A program made the position numbers and the translations under genes. The notes below the pieces were generated by a model. It did not search any database, was not told the origin of the DNA, and saw only the letters and a list, made by a program, of their open reading frames with translations. From the NCBI GenBank assembly GCA_963969395.1, contig OZ017798.1, positions 16,112,173 through 16,176,172 of the forward strand: a DNA stretch of 64,000 nt, in the 5' to 3' direction. Shown piece by piece: positions 25,565-38,334 of the stretch; the first letter of the stretch is position 1, and every line of letters starts with the position of its first letter. This DNA is from Pseudoscleropodium purum (lineage: Eukaryota; Streptophyta; Bryopsida; Hypnales; Brachytheciaceae).

Positions 25565-26230
25565 TAAATTAAGTCATTTAAAAAAAAATAGTGCCAGCCA
25601 CATGTCATCTTATGAATGGTGTGACATGATGCAGACCCCTAAGGATTTCAATTTCTACACTTGAGTGCCAAAAGAGACCTTCAAGTATAGTTATCCTTAA
25701 AATTGATAGAAGGTAGAAGTGTCTATGATGAGAGAATTTTTTTTCTTCTAACAATGGCAATTGAAAATCATGAATTCAAAAAAAGAAAATTGATAATTTG
25801 ATGAATATGTTTAAATATGCTATGAATTTGTGAAGTTCAAATACATCGTGTGCTTTGAACCATTGTTTACATTCATGTATGCAAACAATACAATTAGGAT
25901 TGCCTAAATCTACATATTTTCAAGATTGATTCAAAATACTGGTACAAGTTTGGAAACTTCTCTAGTCATAATCAAGCTTTACAAATTTCTCATCCTATAT
26001 GGGATGGTAGCTTATCAAATTTACAAAATGAACATTTTCAATATTATGTGTATAACATTGTATAACCAGGCAATGGTCCTCCCCATGCTGGAAAGATATT
26101 ATGTTCCAGCATACGTGCATAGAAGGGACTCATCCGTTGATTCAAGGATTGGGGTTGGCTAAAGAACCCTACAAGTCAATTTTATTCACTGTGGGGGGCC
26201 CCTTTTCAAGGATGAAAAAGGGATCTTGGT
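25565..26230. other. AT-rich spacer upstream of FAD6
   Basis: No gene seen. It contains the repeat shared with 22415-22500 at its left end. Confidence 0.5.
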
Positions 26231-26836
26231 AACTTAAACAATGTCATGACGTTCCCAACTGACGTACGGCCAGCAAGTCGCCAAGTCCGTCCGCCAACCA
26301 AAGCGAGCCCCCACCCAATTTCCACCATAACAAAATACCAGGCTCACAAAATACCGTCGCAAACGGATGAACTTCGGATGGATGATAAAACCTGACCTCC
26401 GTCCCTCGTGGATGTGTGACAGCCAGAGCTTCTTATCTCCCCTCAGTCGCCCGCCGCAGAGCCTCTTCAACCTGCACACCTGCTTCGACTGATCAAAGAG
26501 CACCACCGTCACCGGAGCGCTCCCGACGTCGGGTGAGCGCATTCCTCACCTTCTTTTTTCTTCTTCTCAACCCGGGTTTCAGCAGTAGCGTGTTCTTGTG
26601 AAAAAATCCTGAAAAAATCAGAGAAAAGGTTTGGTCTTTTGGAGGGTTTGTTGAATTGGCAACAAGCCACAAGAGCGGTGTTGATCGCAAGGGTTTGAAT
26701 TCCAATTGCGGTGCATTCGTCGGAAATGGAGTGTCGGTGCGGGATGTGGCATGCAATTGATGTTACGGTTTGGACTTACGGAGCTACGGGATTGATTTGT
26801 ATGGTGCAGGTTGGCTGTGCGTGAGGACAGGCAACC
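26231..26836 (+). promoter_or_regulatory. FAD6 promoter and 5' leader, probable leader intron
   Basis: Base composition shifts to gene-like from about 26230. A donor-like 'cggg/gtgagc' at 26533 and an acceptor-like 'ggtgcag' ending at 26809 would remove a 277-bp leader intron and leave a short exon before the ATG at 26837. A CT-rich stretch (cttcttttttcttcttctc) near 26550 would lie inside that intron. No TATA box is certain. The coordinates of transcription start are inferred, not seen. Confidence 0.45.
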
Positions 26837-29800
26837 ATGGCAGCTGCTGCTTGTGGCTTGAGCCTCCGGTGTAGCACCTCGGTGGTGGCTCCACACAAGG
26901 TAGGAACCTACATTTCTCGAATGGGGTCATATTCACAAATGGTGTTATCAATTGAAGTACAGGAGTAGCGCTTTTCAATCATTTATGGAGGAAGATGGCT
27001 TTTATTAGTCGAGGAATGTGCTGAGAGGTTCTTTGTTGTATTGCATTTTGTGTCACCGAAGGGCGTTCGGTAATGTGGGGTAGAGCATTGCTCAGGGGAA
27101 GTCCAGGGATTGTTAAATCATCCTTTGACAAATGGATTGCTATTCTATGGAGGGAATTGCTATTCTATTGCTATTTTGTACTAGAGGTGTACATTTTTCC
27201 CCGAAATGAGGAGTACGTATAGTGAATTTATGTGAACTTGTTCCGGGTCTGACACTGGGTTGCGTTTGTGGATGCTCAGGTTGGCCAGTCGAAATGTACG
27301 GGTTCCAGTCAATCCGCTGTCCTGAGCTTTCCATCTGCCAGCTTTTCTTTGAAAGGACTCGGTGTTGGAAAGGTAATACATCGTGTTTCTCGGCCATCTG
27401 TTCCCCTTTTACTGATTATCAGGTTTTGATTACCCTCAGTGTATGTTATGATTGGCGTTTGTTGGGATTTAGGTTTTTGATACATTGTTACTGGGTGAGT
27501 TCCCTGTTTCCTAGGACATTGTTGCACTCAATCACGGTCTTAAAGGTAGGGGCCTTGGAAAGGAATTTAGTGTCCCTGATGACTTCTCTTATGTGTTATC
27601 TTCTGGTGTTACAACAGTTGGAAATCTCGAGAGTGAGGAGGACGGGTTTATCACGCAGTGGGGCCAGACGCCCAATATCAGCAGTGGCAGCTCCTCTGGC
27701 GCCTCCGTCAAATCCACTGGAAGATGCAGGCGAAAGGCAGCGACTGGCTGAGGAGTACGGGTTCACACAGATTGGAGAGCCAGTGCCTGCGGGAGTGACA
27801 CTGAAGAAAGTGATCGATAGCTTCCCGCCAGAGGTTCGTGTGAACTTTGAAAGAGAATCTGGTGCTGCAACTTGCACATGCAGTTATTCTGATCATGAAC
27901 ATTTTAATTTGCTCGAATTGTTTGGTGATACTTGTTAATTCTCTGTTTGTTGAGTAGAAATGACATGAGTTGGTTTTAAGATATCGTAATTTTTCTGACG
28001 AGTTCGCTTTCCTTTGGTTCAGGTCTTTGAGATCAATGACTTGAAAGCATTCAAGACGATTTGCATCTCTGTGGCTTCCTACACTCTTGGTCTCTTTATG
28101 ATCGCCAAGGCACCTTGGTATCTGCTTCCGTTGGCTTGGGCCTGGATTGGAACCGCTATCACTGGAGTACGTTCTTTCCGAATGTCAATCCTCTGACTTT
28201 GAACTGCCTTTATTGAGTAGTTGAAAATTCTGTCTGGCATCTTTCTATAAAGTATCTGCACAGTATGATTCAAACGGTGCATGACAAAATTATCAGAGCA
28301 TATACATTTATTTCCTCTTTGGCTCGATTCGAGTGAAATTCTGATTTGTATGTGGTTTCAGTTTTTTGTGATAGGTCACGACTGTGCACATAAGTCTTTT
28401 TCCAAGAATAAATTGCTGGAAGACATCGTCGGGACTATTGCCTTCCTCCCTCTTATTTATCCATACGAGCCATGGAGATTCAAGCATGACAGGCATCATG
28501 CCAAGACGAACATGTAAGTTCTTTATATCTCACTCTAATTTCCAATCGCAGTGTCATCTGTCTTTTTGTTTAGTGGTGAAGTTAGAGATACAGAATGTAG
28601 TCTAAATGCTTTGTCAAATCGTTTTGTTGACTTTCCTTGCAATCTGGATTCTCAGGTTGGTGGAGGACACGGCCTGGCATCCAGTGATGAAGGAACAGTG
28701 GGGATCTTTCTCACCGTTGATGAAATCTTTTATGGAGTTTGGCATGGGTCCCTTGAGACCATGGGCTTCAATTGGTCATTGGTACGTATTCTCTTCCCAG
28801 CTCTGTTCTCGTTCCTCGTACCTGTATACTCGAGCCTGCTGCTTGGTATTACTTAGTCATTATTGATTATCATGAATTAATTGCGAGAATCATTTATTGG
28901 TCATCAGTCGAGTTTGTGGATATCTTTATCTGAACTCCCAGTTGTATGAAAGCGATAGATTTGAATTTACATCTTGTTGAGGATTAGAATTCTGTCAAGT
29001 TTTTTTACCATAATGTAATGTTGCTTTGTTTATAGGGCTTTGTGGCATTTCGACTTGAACAAATATCGAGATAGTGAGAAACCTCGCGTGAAGGTTAGCT
29101 TGGCTGCCGTTTTTGCATTCATGGCAATCGGTTGGCCCGCAATTATCTACTTCACTGGAATTGCTGGCTGGTTCAAATTTTGGCTAATGCCATGGCTCGG
29201 GTATCACTTTTGGGTAAGTTAGTCTCTCCTTGGTGATTTTGGTTTTCCCTGCTTCTGATGAGGGTCTTCTCGTCTAATTGAAGCTTTCTCAGGTCCTTCG
29301 CAATTATTTATACTGTCAAAGCATCTAATGTGTATGTTATTGGATGAGATTTGTGCAGATGAGCACTTTCACCATGGTTCATCATACAGCTCCTCATATT
29401 CCATTCAAGGGTGCTCAGGATTGGAATTCTGCTCAGGCGCAATTGGGCGGAACAGTGCACTGCGACTACCCTTCATGGTTTGTCACTTATTCTCCTCACT
29501 AATTCCGTGATGGGTGATGTATGTAAGTGCAGGATTACGGAAAGAAATGTTGAGCAACTGTGACCACAATGACCGTGTTTTCCTCCAAATATATTGACCC
29601 TTGGATTAGAGCCTACATCGAGTTTTATGGAGTAAACATACTGTTCCTTGCCACTTTCTGATACGGTACTATTTTGTGCAGGGTCGAAGTCCTTTGTCAT
29701 GACATTAGTGTTCATATTCCTCATCACATCTCTCAAAAGATCCCCAGCTACAACCTACGACTGGCCCATGATTCTCTTCTTCAAAATTGGGGAAAGGTAC

Positions 29801-30282
29801 ACACTTCGGCACATTCAGGATATGTTCGATTCTTCAGAAGCAGAGTGACTATCGCAATTAATTTTTTGAAAGTTTATATAGTCGATTTCTTTTTAGCCTT
29901 GGCACTTCGGGGTTAACTGACCTTTGTGGTTAGGCAGCTCTGAGCGTGCCTTGTAGATTCAGTTAACAGTGGATCAGAATATGACAATCTAGTAAACCAT
30001 GCCCATTTGGAGAAATTTCACATATGTAATTTTCTTTTCCAATTTGAAAAGATGTGTTGGTCTTGCAGATTATGTTTTGTAAAAGTCAAAGCTCTTGATG
30101 AAAGTTCGATTTTTTTTTTGCAGCATTTGAACATTGCAAATTTCAACTGGAGATTAATGAAGACAATCATGACGGAGTGTCACTTTTTTGATCCGGAAGT
30201 AAACTACGCATCATTCGACGGCGGGGAAGAAAAGTCAGCTGTCATTGGCACTTTACGCAAGGTGATGCCAGACATTGCTTGA
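26837..30282 (+). CDS. FAD6: Chloroplast omega-6 fatty acid desaturase, 10 exons
   Basis: The exons are 26837-26899, 27280-27372, 27618-27833, 28023-28166, 28362-28513, 28656-28781, 29036-29213, 29359-29477, 29682-29796 and 30124-30282. All introns are GT-AG and phases match, giving 454 aa. FAD6 is the membrane-bound plastid enzyme that introduces the delta-12 double bond into 16:1/18:1 acyl groups on chloroplast glycerolipids, using ferredoxin. The first ~75 residues are Ser/Arg-rich and low in acids, as in a transit peptide. The mature part begins near [11 protein letters not shown]. The di-iron histidine boxes are intact: HDCAH (178-182), HDRHH (214-218) and HIPHH (375-379). Other family signatures are [48 protein letters not shown] and [11 protein letters not shown]. 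The length is close to the ~450 aa usual for the family. No truncation or frameshift was found. ER FAD2 is excluded by its shorter N-terminus and different boxes. Confidence 0.97.
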
Positions 30283-31020
30283 GGATGATTTTGTTGCGGA
30301 GGTATTCTTTCATTCGGCAATACAACATCCTGGATGGTGTAGTCTGAGAGTTTACATTGATCCTGGCTGTAAAACATTTCTGGAAGGTGAAAATTAGCAG
30401 TTACAGGTATGCGGCTTGCAGGAGATTGTTGGTGAACCAATTGTCAACTAGAATTTCTTCATTGGCGCTCCATTCATGTGCCTAGTGTGTACAATGTTGA
30501 GCTGGAACTCAGGTTGCATCCAGGAAGTAGATCACAGTGATTGGAAAGGTTCTTATTACCACTCCAATTGGAGTTCATTGCTGGGCCGGTGCTAATGTAA
30601 GTTAGAACACCGGATGTGATGTGATGTGATGTCTTATGCTACGAGATTTGGGATAAGATTTGAGGAAGGCCTGGGATAGCAGAATCAGTAGAAATATGTG
30701 TGTATGTGCCTTCTGTGTACTCTATCTATTAGCTGTTAATTTTCTACAACTGTTATTTCTTCTAGATTTTTTATGTCCAGTACTTAACATTCTTGATCTT
30801 CAGGCCGCGGGACCCTTTGCCTATGCATTGGGGCTCCTGCCACTGTTGAGATTCTTTGAATTCTAGCTTGCATTTGAATTGTGGGTCATTGAACATGGAC
30901 AGTGACATTGGTGAAAACCCTAGTGATAAGCTGACAAGTAAAGTCTTGCAAAATGTGTTGCCTTGAGTCTTCCTATATAAAAATGTTGCACAATGTGCTA
31001 AAATCAAGTACCAACCTAGA
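30283..31020 (+). other. FAD6 3' flank, probable 3' untranslated region
   Basis: Gene-like composition continues to about 30.9 kb, with a short gtgat repeat near 30615, then falls to AT-rich spacer. The exact polyadenylation site is not identifiable. Confidence 0.45.
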
Positions 31021-32690
31021 AGTGCGCCCTTATTAATATATAATGAATTTAAAAGATATGAAGTTTTTGATTGTAGGATATTTAAGTGTAGGACATTGGA
31101 ATTAGTATATGGATTTAAATAATTGAAAATATTTCAACTAACATGGACATTCAATAAACTTCAAGAGAAATTGGGTATCATTTGTCTTGTAATGACAAGT
31201 GTACAAAAGAGTAAGATTGTACTTGGTAAGAGATATTAGTTTGCAAGTTTGAGTGTATAGTAGAATATGTGAATGCATACTAATAGTATGGATAGAATAT
31301 AGTGGAAGTGGTTTTGGATATATAAGGATTCAAAGCATCATAGGTCAAAATGGCTAGGATATCTTCTTAAAGTATTAACAACCAAATGTGTAGATTGAAA
31401 ATAGTTGCAAAAGAAATCAATGTTATTTGGCCACAATAGATTTTTTTAGCGATTATGTATCATTCTTTTCACAGGACTTGAGCATATGCACTTTCTTCCT
31501 AAATATTGGCAAATACAAAGAAGTTACTAGAAGGCTTACTTTTCCAAGAGCTAAAAAACTCTAGTAGGGAGGAATAAAGATCATATCAAAGAAGATGAAT
31601 GTTGTTGAAGATATAATGGAATGTAAGTCATTATTTCTACAATTATCACCACAACCTTTAGTGTATATATATACACACACACATACACACACATATACAC
31701 ACACATATACACACACATTGAAATAATACATATTGACCAAATAAGGTACACTATCTAAACATCTTATCAATGTAATAACTTCTATTCCTACACAACGTTG
31801 AATGTTTCTACTTTAATCTTATAAAGATATTGTAGCCAAAAAATGGCCAATGGATGATTTTTTTAGATAATTGCAGGAACAAAGAATATACCTATCAGTC
31901 CAAAAATCAAATCATGCTTGACCTTGGTCATAGGTGATTATCTTTGAAAGTTAACAATGACTAGTGTTTTTTTTTTTACCAAACTAGGTGTTCAAGATCC
32001 ACACCCCATGTTAAATACATTTGGAAACTATAACTCAATGCATTGAAATAGAGAAAAATCCCTTTTTCTATCCACAAATTCCAAAATTCCAAAAGCATTT
32101 CTCCAAAATTTTATCATTTTTTTTTAGAATTTTTTTTTGTGGACCATGATTAATGTATCAATGCTAGCACATGAGTATAGAAATACTAGCCGATGAGCCT
32201 TGAACATTTGTGTAAGTAGATGTCCTTCAATCATTGAAGGTACTTATAGCTAAACACCTACGTAACATAATATAGGTATTTATAACATAAGTACCCTATA
32301 ATTATAGAAGGTTTTTATAATATAAACACTTATAATATAGGTGCATAGTCTTCTAGGTTTGTAAGTTTATGATTCTAAGTTCACATAATAACAACCATTT
32401 GATCAATAAATATGGTATTCTTGCATAAAACAATAAAGTCTCAATCCAATGTCTTCTAAGATGGACAATCAAACTATTGGTAGCATCTTTTATTGATTAA
32501 CCTTTGATAGTGTGTCTCAATATCAATCCCTTATGACTATAAAGTGAACCTTTTAATTCACATGAAATTAAAACTTGAGAATATAGTCATTAGAAGTGCA
32601 ATAAAAAAATAAGAAAATAGACACAATAAAATATATAATTTTGGTTTTTGACCAAAACATTGAAGTTAAATAAAACCTTACCAATTTTCT
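31021..32690. other. AT-rich spacer, no gene seen
   Basis: AT-rich sequence. The only structured item is the microsatellite at 31660-31720. Confidence 0.55.
31660..31720. repeat. TA/CA microsatellite
   Basis: A run of TATATATA followed by alternating CACACA and TATACACACACA blocks. It explains the short minus-strand open frame full of VCVYVCV residues. Confidence 0.9.
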
Positions 32691-32694
32691 TTTT

Positions 32695-33050
32695 TTAGTG
32701 TAATTTTTTTAGACAAATTTTTTTTGAAGTTTAGTTTTAACCTCAAAAATCCAATTGTGAAAATATATGATTATGATTTTTCTATTTAAGATTTTGTGCA
32801 AGGGGATCCATTGCAAATCTAAATTTTTTAATGTTGAAGGCTCTTGGAAATGAGCCTCAAATACATTGGATCTTTGAGAAAAAATCACCATAGAAAAATT
32901 ATAGAGTTCATTTTGAAAAGCCATAAATTGATTGGAGTTACACTTGTTATGCCCTTTAACCTCAGATTTTTTTGATGACCTCAATTTCAGATTTGACATG
33001 TAAAAAGAGGATTGAAGGAGTTCAAATCACTTTCACAATTTTAAAATCCT
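32695..33050 (-). repeat. Dispersed repeat family 4, minus-orientation copy
   Basis: Read on the minus strand, the ordered motifs 'acatgtcaaatctgaaattgaggt', 'ggttaaagggcataaca', 'caatcaatttatggcttttc', 'aaatgaactctataatttttc', 'agatttgcaatggatcccc' and 'ttgcacaaaatctt.aatagaaaaatcat' match copies at 55070-55390, 56365-56640 and 60960-61290. It is a decayed interspersed element with no coding signal. Confidence 0.75.
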
Positions 33051-34370
33051 CAAGATCAAACATTACAATCTTTCAATAATCTATAAGAGATATTGTTGTG
33101 TTTTCTTATCCCACATGATCTCTAACATGCTAAAGTTAGAAAAAAGACCTTTGGGCACTCGATAATTAACGTTAGATAATCGAAACACCCCTAAACACCT
33201 CCATGGCAAGGCAAGGAATGACAATAGCCCCTCCAAAAATTTAACATGCTGATCCCTTCATGCACATGGTTGGATAATCCTGTGAATGATTCCATAGGAA
33301 ATTCATACATAGCGATACTAACTTGATCTCAGGAGGGTTTGGCCCTTGCACTCCAAACGATCTTTCCAGTGAGCTCTATAGTGCTCTCCCAATGCAAACA
33401 CACTCCAGCATATGTGACAAAAATGCTTGAAGTGACGCAGATAGGATGTTCTACCATAAATTTATTAAACGCGAGGGTAACGAAAGCTCACGAGTAGTTC
33501 TTCCAAATGCTCTAAAACATGGATTCCATTCTTCAACTTCACAGAAAACCACATTCACAAACATACTTCAGCAGCCACTGCACAGTTCCTCACCTCTTAA
33601 ATTGAGGAAGCCATCTGAAGGACTGAATAGAACTGCTTGAAAACAAGAAAAATGTGATTACTTGAAGTAAATTTACATTAAAACGTATCATCAACTGGAT
33701 CGCTACTAACAGAGTCTGATATGTTCATCCTCAACATACCCATACTTCTGCAATCAGCTGGTAAAACATCCTTGCAATAATGCTCGCAATCCCATCTGTA
33801 GTCAAAGACAATAGCAGTGTAATCTACATATAAATTTCATCAGATCAAATGTCTGCATTGATAAACCCATGCTTCTCCATCGGCCACCCGTTTCTTGCTC
33901 CTCGCATCACCTGTGAAAAAGTTCCACGGCCTTTAATTCGATTCCCTGTGACGGAACAAGTGCTTTCTTCAAATTGAACCAAAATTACATGCTCAGTGAA
34001 CCCCTAAAAACAGTGCACACGCAGTAGAGATTTCTATCAAACAATGTTTGCTCAGAAAATAATCATCAAGATCATTGAGAAAGGGATTGAACGGCAGTCA
34101 ACCCGGTTGCTTTAATTACCATGTTAGAGGCAGAATGAATATAATTGAAGGTTGTAAACGCAGGATGTGAAAAGAAGGCGAACAAAATTGCGCATAGTTT
34201 TTTGGCTTTGAAAGAGAAATTCGGTGATTAAAGAAAAATTAGAAGACGAGGAAAGAAAAATATCTCTGAATAAACCTGTGATGTGCACCTTCTTGGAACA
34301 GATTACTGCCCACGGCAATGCCAGAACCCTAACTCATGTGCTCTGTTCCATTGCTGCGAGTTCCTCACAC
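33051..34370 (-). other. HSBP 3' flank, probable long 3' untranslated region
   Basis: From about 33.3 kb the composition is gene-like. The short open frames (33446-33640 plus, 34124-34318 minus) have no domain. Most likely transcribed 3' sequence of the minus-strand HSBP gene, possibly with a 3'UTR intron, but this cannot be proved here. Confidence 0.35.
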
Positions 34371-34682
34371 TTACTTTGTAGAGTTGCCCCCTCGCAGTTC
34401 TAAGGATGACGAGTCAGGCGACGACGTCGGCAAGGCCTCGACATGTCCCGTCTCCTTCACGAGCTCCCCGATACTCCGCTCGAGCTCGTCAATGCGAGAC
34501 CCCATCTCGTCGATCTTGGTGATGATGGACTCCGACATGGTCTGAAACCGCGTCTGCATTTGCAGCAGCAAGTTCTGCACGAACGCCGTCAGATCCGCGG
34601 TCTTTTGCGTCGTCGCATCCGCTCCCTCGTGTCCCTGCGCTTGTCCATGGCCACTCGAATCCATACTCTCACTCATATCCAT
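34371..34682 (-). CDS. HSBP: Heat shock factor-binding protein (HSBP)
   Basis: A single open exon of 103 aa. The core from TADLTAFVQNLLLQMQTRF through SIITKIDEMGSRIDELERSI is the diagnostic HSBP coiled coil: a short heptad-repeat helix that trimerises and binds the trimerisation domain of heat-shock factors. Binding returns them to the inactive monomer and damps the heat-shock response. It is a small nuclear/cytosolic regulator. The N-terminal 27 residues (Met, Ser, Gly, His rich) and the Ser/Pro-rich tail are variable, as in plant homologues of about 80-100 aa. The first ATG (34682) is used; ATGs at residues 3 and 7 are alternatives. No intron interrupts the coding part. It is divergent from the small membrane protein gene at 35497, with about 800 bp between starts. 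Confidence 0.93.
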   Translation of the reverse strand: MDMSESMDSSGHGQAQGHEGADATTQKTADLTAFVQNLLLQMQTRFQTMSESIITKIDEMGSRIDELERSIGELVKETGHVEALPTSSPDSSSLELRGGNSTK

Positions 34683-35496
34683 GCTCTTCACAAACAACAA
34701 ACCCTAAGTTCTCGTCGAAGGCTCTACAGAAATGAGCGCCAAACTTGAAGTAGAAATACAAACTCTTTTCCAACTAGGCAAATGCAGTCCCACATGGAAA
34801 TCAATCACCAGTGGAAAGACCGCATATTGATAAACGAAATTGCGGAAAGGAACACGTCACGGACAACTCGGGCAGAAGAAGACACAGAGAAGGCGCAGTT
34901 ATAGGACCATGCCCTAAACCCGAGCATGCACTGTCTCGTGGATGTGACAATTCTGGTTCGTGCATTTGACAACAGTCTCTTCCTAAGTTAAGTTCGCACT
35001 GAATTCGAACTCTGAATTTGCAATCAATGAAGGCTTTGGGGTTAGGGTTCAGATATCGAGCTACATCCAATTTCGTTAGGGTTTAAGGTTTAGAAGCTCT
35101 GGGAAGGAGGGAGATCGTGGGGTATGGGAAAGTGTGGCGTCGACTCATTCAGAACCACATGTGAAGTACCAGGAATCACCAATTGAAGACTGTAAATTGA
35201 TTAACGAACTTGCAAAAGACGTCATTTGCAGAGGAGCAGCTCAAGGGAAGATGAGGAAGTACGGATATAGGACCATACCCTAAACCCGACTGTGCACTGT
35301 CCCGTGGGTGGATATGACAATTCGTACACCGTGCACTCCACAGCAATCTCTTCTTTGCACCGAATTTGCAATAAGGCTTCTGAGGTAGGGTTTTGAAGGT
35401 GATCTTTACCCAATTTTGTTAGGGTTTAGGGTTTAGAAGCTGGTGGAGGAGGTGGGATTTTTGGAGAGTAACCCGGCAACACTATATTATATGACT
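34683..35496. promoter_or_regulatory. Bidirectional promoter with telo-boxes, internally duplicated
   Basis: This is the shared upstream region of the divergent HSBP and small membrane-protein genes. A module of about 270-300 bp occurs twice in tandem: 34803-35098 and 35174-35442. Shared landmarks in order are 'aatcacca', 'attgataaacgaa/attgattaacgaac', 'ataggaccat.ccctaaacccga', 'gcactgtc.cgtgg', 'gaatttgcaat' and 'ttagggttta.ggtttagaagct'. Telo-box-like AAACCCTA/TTAGGGTTT motifs, typical of plant promoters of growth and translation genes, occur in both copies and beside the HSBP start. Confidence 0.75.
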
Positions 35497-36563
35497 ATGG
35501 CGTTCACGGAGCAGCCGAAGGTGGAGGAAGATAGTGGTGAAGCAGTGCTGCATAAAACAGGGCCTCTGATTGTGAGGTTTCCTAGGCAAGGGACGGCGCC
35601 AGTAGAACCTGTGAAGCTGGAGGCGGAGGAGGCGGAGGAGGAGAAGAAACCCCCGCGCAACATGGTACAGGTGAATGTCATCTAGGGTTTTAAGCTGAAT
35701 GTTTCTGCGCTCTTGCTTGCGATTCTGTAAATTCGAAGGCGGAGTGCGAATTCATGGCTCAAAGTGATACGAGAGACAATCAATCTTGTATACATTAGAA
35801 GTAGATTGTAGTGCCAATGGTGGCAACAAGAAACACGGAATCATTTGCTTATCTTTATCTATTCTTCTTCAAATCTTGTGGCCTAATTTAAGTATAAGGT
35901 AGAGGATACTCTCTCCGACACTTCAAGCTTTTTAACCAATGCGTAGGAGTGCGCTTTCATTGCGAGATCGACACTGAGCTGTAGAGAGATCGCATTGGGT
36001 TACTACAATAGCCAAATTCTCTTGAGATCAAATCTTTATTTAATTTCTTCTGCAATTGTTCAAACTGGGAGGTTGTTTGAATAATAGGTAGCCCCTTCTC
36101 CTTCAAACAGCAGTGGTCATACATATTTAGATCATTCATGCTTACAGCGTTTGCCAATACGTCCAACCAGCAGATGAGCTGCTGTTGGTAACAAGGGTCA
36201 GTCAAGGAGAAGGTATCGGATCCCTAATGAATTTTAGTGTCCTCTACCTTAATTCACATTCCATTTTTGTCTGAAGTAGAGTGATTTGAAAATCTTTCTC
36301 TAACCATTTTGAAGGTTTGAATGTAAGGATGGGAATCATACGTTGAAATGTTTAGATTAATGAATGGACAAGAAGCTACCATTTATTGAAATTCTTCGTC
36401 CCGAATTTCAATAGTGTTTTGGAAGTCTGACTGGAGGAGGTACTCTGTTGTTGTGCAGGTATATCTATTAGCTGGTTACTTAGTAGGCCGTTGGGCATGG
36501 GCTAGGTTCCAAGAACGTCAGGATAGGCGAAAATTTGATAACAAGAGGAACCCGGAAGACTAA
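35497..36563 (+). CDS. Small single-pass membrane protein of unknown function, 2 exons
   Basis: The exons are 35497-35670 and 36459-36563, joined in phase 0 through a GT-AG intron, giving 92 aa. I chose the ATG at 35497 (context gactATGgc); in-frame ATGs at 35491 and 35443 are possible. Residues 1-57 are polar and acidic, with a short 'TGPLIVRFPRQG' motif and a Glu-rich run before KKPPRNMVQ. Exon 2 encodes VYLLAGYLVGRWAWARFQER, one likely transmembrane helix rich in Trp/Arg at its end, followed by a basic tail ending NKRNPED. The pattern 'PRN..QVY.LG...WAWAR..ER' recalls small uncharacterised plant membrane proteins, from memory and not from a search. The location is unknown; organelle or ER membrane is possible. 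It shares a promoter region with HSBP. Confidence 0.8.
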
Positions 36564-38330
36564 GCATGCTGGTAGAATTCATCTTGTTTGTTTATTTATT
36601 TATTTTGATTGATCTAGACAGGTTATTGCAGTGAGTGCCAGGATTGTGTCGATGTTTCTGAGTCTAGATGGCGTTCATTTCTCTTGCATATTTTTGACAT
36701 ATCTTGAGCGTCTCTACGATGAGGCTGCTCGACTGAGCTTTCATGTTCCTCTTTCAACGGCAAACTTTGTGAAAATTTTGCGTTTTGTGGCAATACACTC
36801 TATTACCGGTCCACTCGTTACAGGTTCATTTCGATCCATGTTATTTTTTTCTAATATTCATTTGTGGTACCAAATTGGTAGCTATGGAAGAGGATCTGTG
36901 TGCTTTTTTAGAGTTATTCTGTCTATCATTTCATGGAGGGAGAACTTTGGCTTCGTTGTTTCTCAGATTTAGATGCATTGATTCTGAAGGACCGGCATTG
37001 AATGTACTCGTCTCTAGCTGGTAAAGGGTGTAGTGAAAGTATCTTGTCATCCAAGTATTGAGAGCCCAGCATGGTTTTGTGTAACAAATCCCACATTCTC
37101 TGAATATTTTGGAGCTCAACCCTGTTGCGATCAGTGCTAGGATTTCTTTTTGCAATGTCATGGTTCAATCTTTGGACCCTAGCAATCAAATCTTAGGTCT
37201 CAATACCTTGTGTTGGCACCAAGAATTGTTATTAAATTGCAGTGTTCATTGTCACTTTAATAAGATGAAGGTGTTGGAAAGGTTCAAAAATCTTGGTTTT
37301 CAGTGTTCCATTGCTTTTGCTTTTGCACAATAGTAGACTATGCTATGAATTTTCAAAAGTATTAGAATGTTTTGATGGTAATTAACTTGGGTTGGGGTTA
37401 TGCATATTTTTTTTTGTTACTTTCATTTTTGTACCTTTGAATTACATGTTCAATAATGATGATGAAATTCTTTAGTTATGTTGCAATTGAATAATGTTAC
37501 AAAGTGATGAATTCATTCTAATTCATAATTGCAACATGGTATTTTATTGCTTGAAATGAATGCAAAGGCTTTTGTTAATATTTTCAAGCTTCACTATCTT
37601 TCATTCACATACATACTCAAACTTCTTAGATGGTATTCTCTATAATTTAAACTCTCAAAACCCATTCAATTATATGGAGTTTTATAACATTGTGACTACT
37701 AACTATTAATAGAGTTGCACATTTGAATGATGACATTTAAGTGATTTATCAAGTGTTGGTTCTTCAAGGTTTTTTGTCTGAAAAATTAATGGATGTATTT
37801 AATACTTGAAGTGCATGGTATCACCCATCTTCAAAGTCAATGTCAATGGTAAGGTTGTGACTTCATTCTATAATTGATAGATCAATGCTATACAATGACA
37901 ATGAGCTAAAAAGAGGTGAACCTTCCATTTCCTCCAATTTCTTCCCCCCTCTCCCCAATGAAAAATTGAGAGCCATTGATTTAAAATTAAAAAAAATCTT
38001 CCCCCTTGGATGTCATTGATCTAGATACAGATATAGGATAAGGTATGAGATAAAATATGGGATACACTACCAATGTGGAAAATAGATATATGTATGGATA
38101 AAATATACAAATATGGTATGGGAATATAGATATTGTATGGGGATATTGATACGGATATCGGGTTTATCCCATATCAAATGTCATCCCCACCTTCACCTCA
38201 AAATTACAAAGTGGAGGGATGGGTTTCATTTTCAAACAAAAATTAAATTAATCTAAAATGTTTCTTGTATCCAAGGGGGTTAATAAAAAAAATGGATTTT
38301 ATTTTATTGGATTCTTGTACAACTACTACT
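36564..38330. other. 3' flank then AT-rich spacer
   Basis: 36.56-37.35 kb has intermediate composition and is probably the 3' flank of the small membrane-protein gene. The plus-strand frames at 36631-37024 overlap in two frames and lack a domain. After 37.35 kb it is ordinary AT-rich spacer, with a 'ggatatagatattgtatggggatattgatacgg' low-complexity patch near 38025-38165. Confidence 0.45.
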
Positions 38331-38334
38331 TTAT

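Noticed and set aside
27222..27938. A 238-aa continuous open frame read as one protein
   Set aside because: It only contains FAD6 exon 3 (27618-27833) in frame; the rest is intron read-through, as shown by the clean acceptor and donor and by family alignment.
31561..31770. A 69-aa frame rich in VCVYVCV
   Set aside because: Translation of a CA/TA microsatellite.
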